Shown here: in pieces, positions 28,553 to 29,183 of the stretch | Layout of the letters: each line of letters starts with the position of its first letter | Position numbering within the stretch: position 1 is the first letter of the stretch | Assembly: GCA_041652935.1 (NCBI GenBank) | Contig: JBAZGH010000008.1 | Coordinates: 1 to 29,183 of the forward strand | Length of the DNA: 29,183 nt | Reading direction: 5' to 3' | From: JBAZGH01 sp041652935 | Lineage (GTDB): Bacteria; Patescibacteriota; Patescibacteriia; Patescibacteriales; XYC2-FULL-47-12 | Notes under the pieces: model-generated | The model's input: the letters and a program-made list of their open reading frames with translations, nothing else | Told to the model about the DNA's origin: nothing | Database searches by the model: none | Made by a program: the position numbers and the translations under genes

Positions 28553-29183
28553 ATGAAGAATAGCGTGATAAATTTTTTAAATAAAGTTCGTAGTAGCATT
28601 AAAAAACATCGCCTAGCTGTTACTCTCTCTTTTTTATTAACAATTTTAATCTTTGCGCCATTGCTAGCTTTCCCAAAGGTTATAAAAAGCGAGTATCAAG
28701 GGATTAATATTATTCCTTTCGGAAGTGACACGCATTTTTATCTTTCACGGGCCAAAGAAGTGCTGGACGGCAACGGTTTAGGTAATCCCGTCCTTAAAGA
28801 AGGAAAGAACGAAAGAGACCCTTATTTTGCTTATAATGACTATATATTATTAGCGCCGATAAAATTATTGGGATTATCGCAAAAAATAAATATTGTAACT
28901 TTATATTATACTTATAATTTCATCGGCATTTTTTTTGTTATTTTATTAATTTATTTTTTAGTTTTACAATTTTCCGGCAATAAATTATTATCTATAACTA
29001 TTGCCTTAGCCGCGGTTGGCGGCTACTCAATTGTCTATCACAAAACTTTATTTTACAGCGATTTTAATATTTATGCGCGCATCATCTATCCTTTTATGGG
29101 TTCACTTGTTTTCTTTTCGTATTTAAATTTATTGTACAAAAGTTTAAAATCAACAGAATTAAAATATAAAATTTTTACCGGCG
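28553..29183 (+). CDS. Multi-spanning membrane protein, probable GT-C glycosyltransferase, truncated by the window end
   Basis: An open frame starts at ATG 28553, 11 bases after the aminotransferase stop, and runs off the window after 210 residues. A membrane segment (residues about 22-41) is followed by an external loop with an acidic D-x-H motif in PFGSDTHFYLSRAKEVLDGNG (about 56-76). A series of hydrophobic segments comes next, starting near residue 118. The position of the Asp/His pair and the YLSRAKEVLDG pattern recall the first loop of GT-C enzymes such as oligosaccharyltransferase-like or PMT-like proteins. Family assignment is tentative because the C-terminal part is missing. Confidence 0.7.
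   Translation, partial: MKNSVINFLNKVRSSIKKHRLAVTLSFLLTILIFAPLLAFPKVIKSEYQGINIIPFGSDTHFYLSRAKEVLDGNGLGNPVLKEGKNERDPYFAYNDYILLAPIKLLGLSQKINIVTLYYTYNFIGIFFVILLIYFLVLQFSGNKLLSITIALAAVGGYSIVYHKTLFYSDFNIYARIIYPFMGSLVFFSYLNLLYKSLKSTELKYKIFTG

Noticed and set aside
1..29183. Alternative genetic code (TGA as glycine, as in some CPR groups)
   Set aside because: TGA ends several genes at sensible family lengths (679, 3130, 4853, 6066), with no family-like sequence continuing past it.
1..29183. Prophage or integrative element
   Set aside because: No integrase, phage structural gene, tRNA or attachment-site duplication was found.

Overview
The window is an AT-rich bacterial chromosome segment dominated by a surface-glycan or glycolipid biosynthesis locus. 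It has standard stop codons (TGA ends genes at 679, 3130, 4853 and 6066), almost no recognisable Shine-Dalgarno sequences, and a typical combination of S23/Avd-like four-helix-bundle proteins, DUF4430 and DUF6580 proteins, a stand-alone LAB_N protein and many GT4 glycosyltransferases. This suggests a Candidate Phyla Radiation (Patescibacteria/Parcubacteria-like) genome. That placement is an inference from gene content, not a phylogenetic result.

Layout. Positions 1-51 hold the tail of an unknown gene. It runs into 13 copies of the heptamer AAGTAAC (46-139) and then a DUF4430 lipoprotein (143-679). One GT4 gene lies on the minus strand (707-1828). From 1915 everything is on the plus strand. 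The block 1915-6066 alternates small four-helix-bundle genes (1915, 3148, 4488) with sugar genes: a UDP-sugar dehydrogenase (2279), an NAD-dependent epimerase (3548) and a GT4 (4879). Next come a DUF6580 membrane protein, a GtrA-GT4 fusion, two B12-binding radical SAM proteins, a methyltransferase, two GT4s, a radical SAM/SPASM protein, two GT2s, a nitroreductase-like protein, a polyprenyl-phosphate-sugar-synthase-like GT2, a large toroid-like protein of unknown function, a LAB_N membrane protein, a GT-C transferase and another GT4 (to 23263). After a 196-base gap there is a third B12-type radical SAM gene, two more GT4s, a 219-base gap with a promoter-like site and a long hairpin, a DegT/DnrJ/EryC1/StrS aminotransferase, and a truncated GT-C-like membrane protein that runs off the end. 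No intergenic gap exceeds about 220 bases. I saw no rRNA, tRNA, CRISPR array, integrase or classical transposase.

How it works together (inference). The dehydrogenase, epimerase and aminotransferase would supply activated sugars. Eight GT4s and two of the GT2s would assemble a glycan on the cytoplasmic side. The DPM1-like GT2, the LAB_N or GtrA membrane proteins and the GT-C enzymes would load sugars onto a lipid carrier, flip them and transfer them outside. Radical SAM enzymes, a methyltransferase and a nitroreductase-like protein point to unusual modification of the sugar or lipid.

Most notable signal. Several families of short AT-rich repeats and GC-rich palindromes pervade this locus. 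Each of the three four-helix-bundle genes is bracketed by its own pair of inverted, mutually complementary repeats, and the right-hand repeat ends exactly at the start codon of the next gene. This resembles an intervening-sequence-like or MITE-like unit. Related repeats and a separate palindrome family lie in frame inside glycosyltransferase and radical SAM coding sequences, often at equivalent structural positions. All alignments were done by eye.
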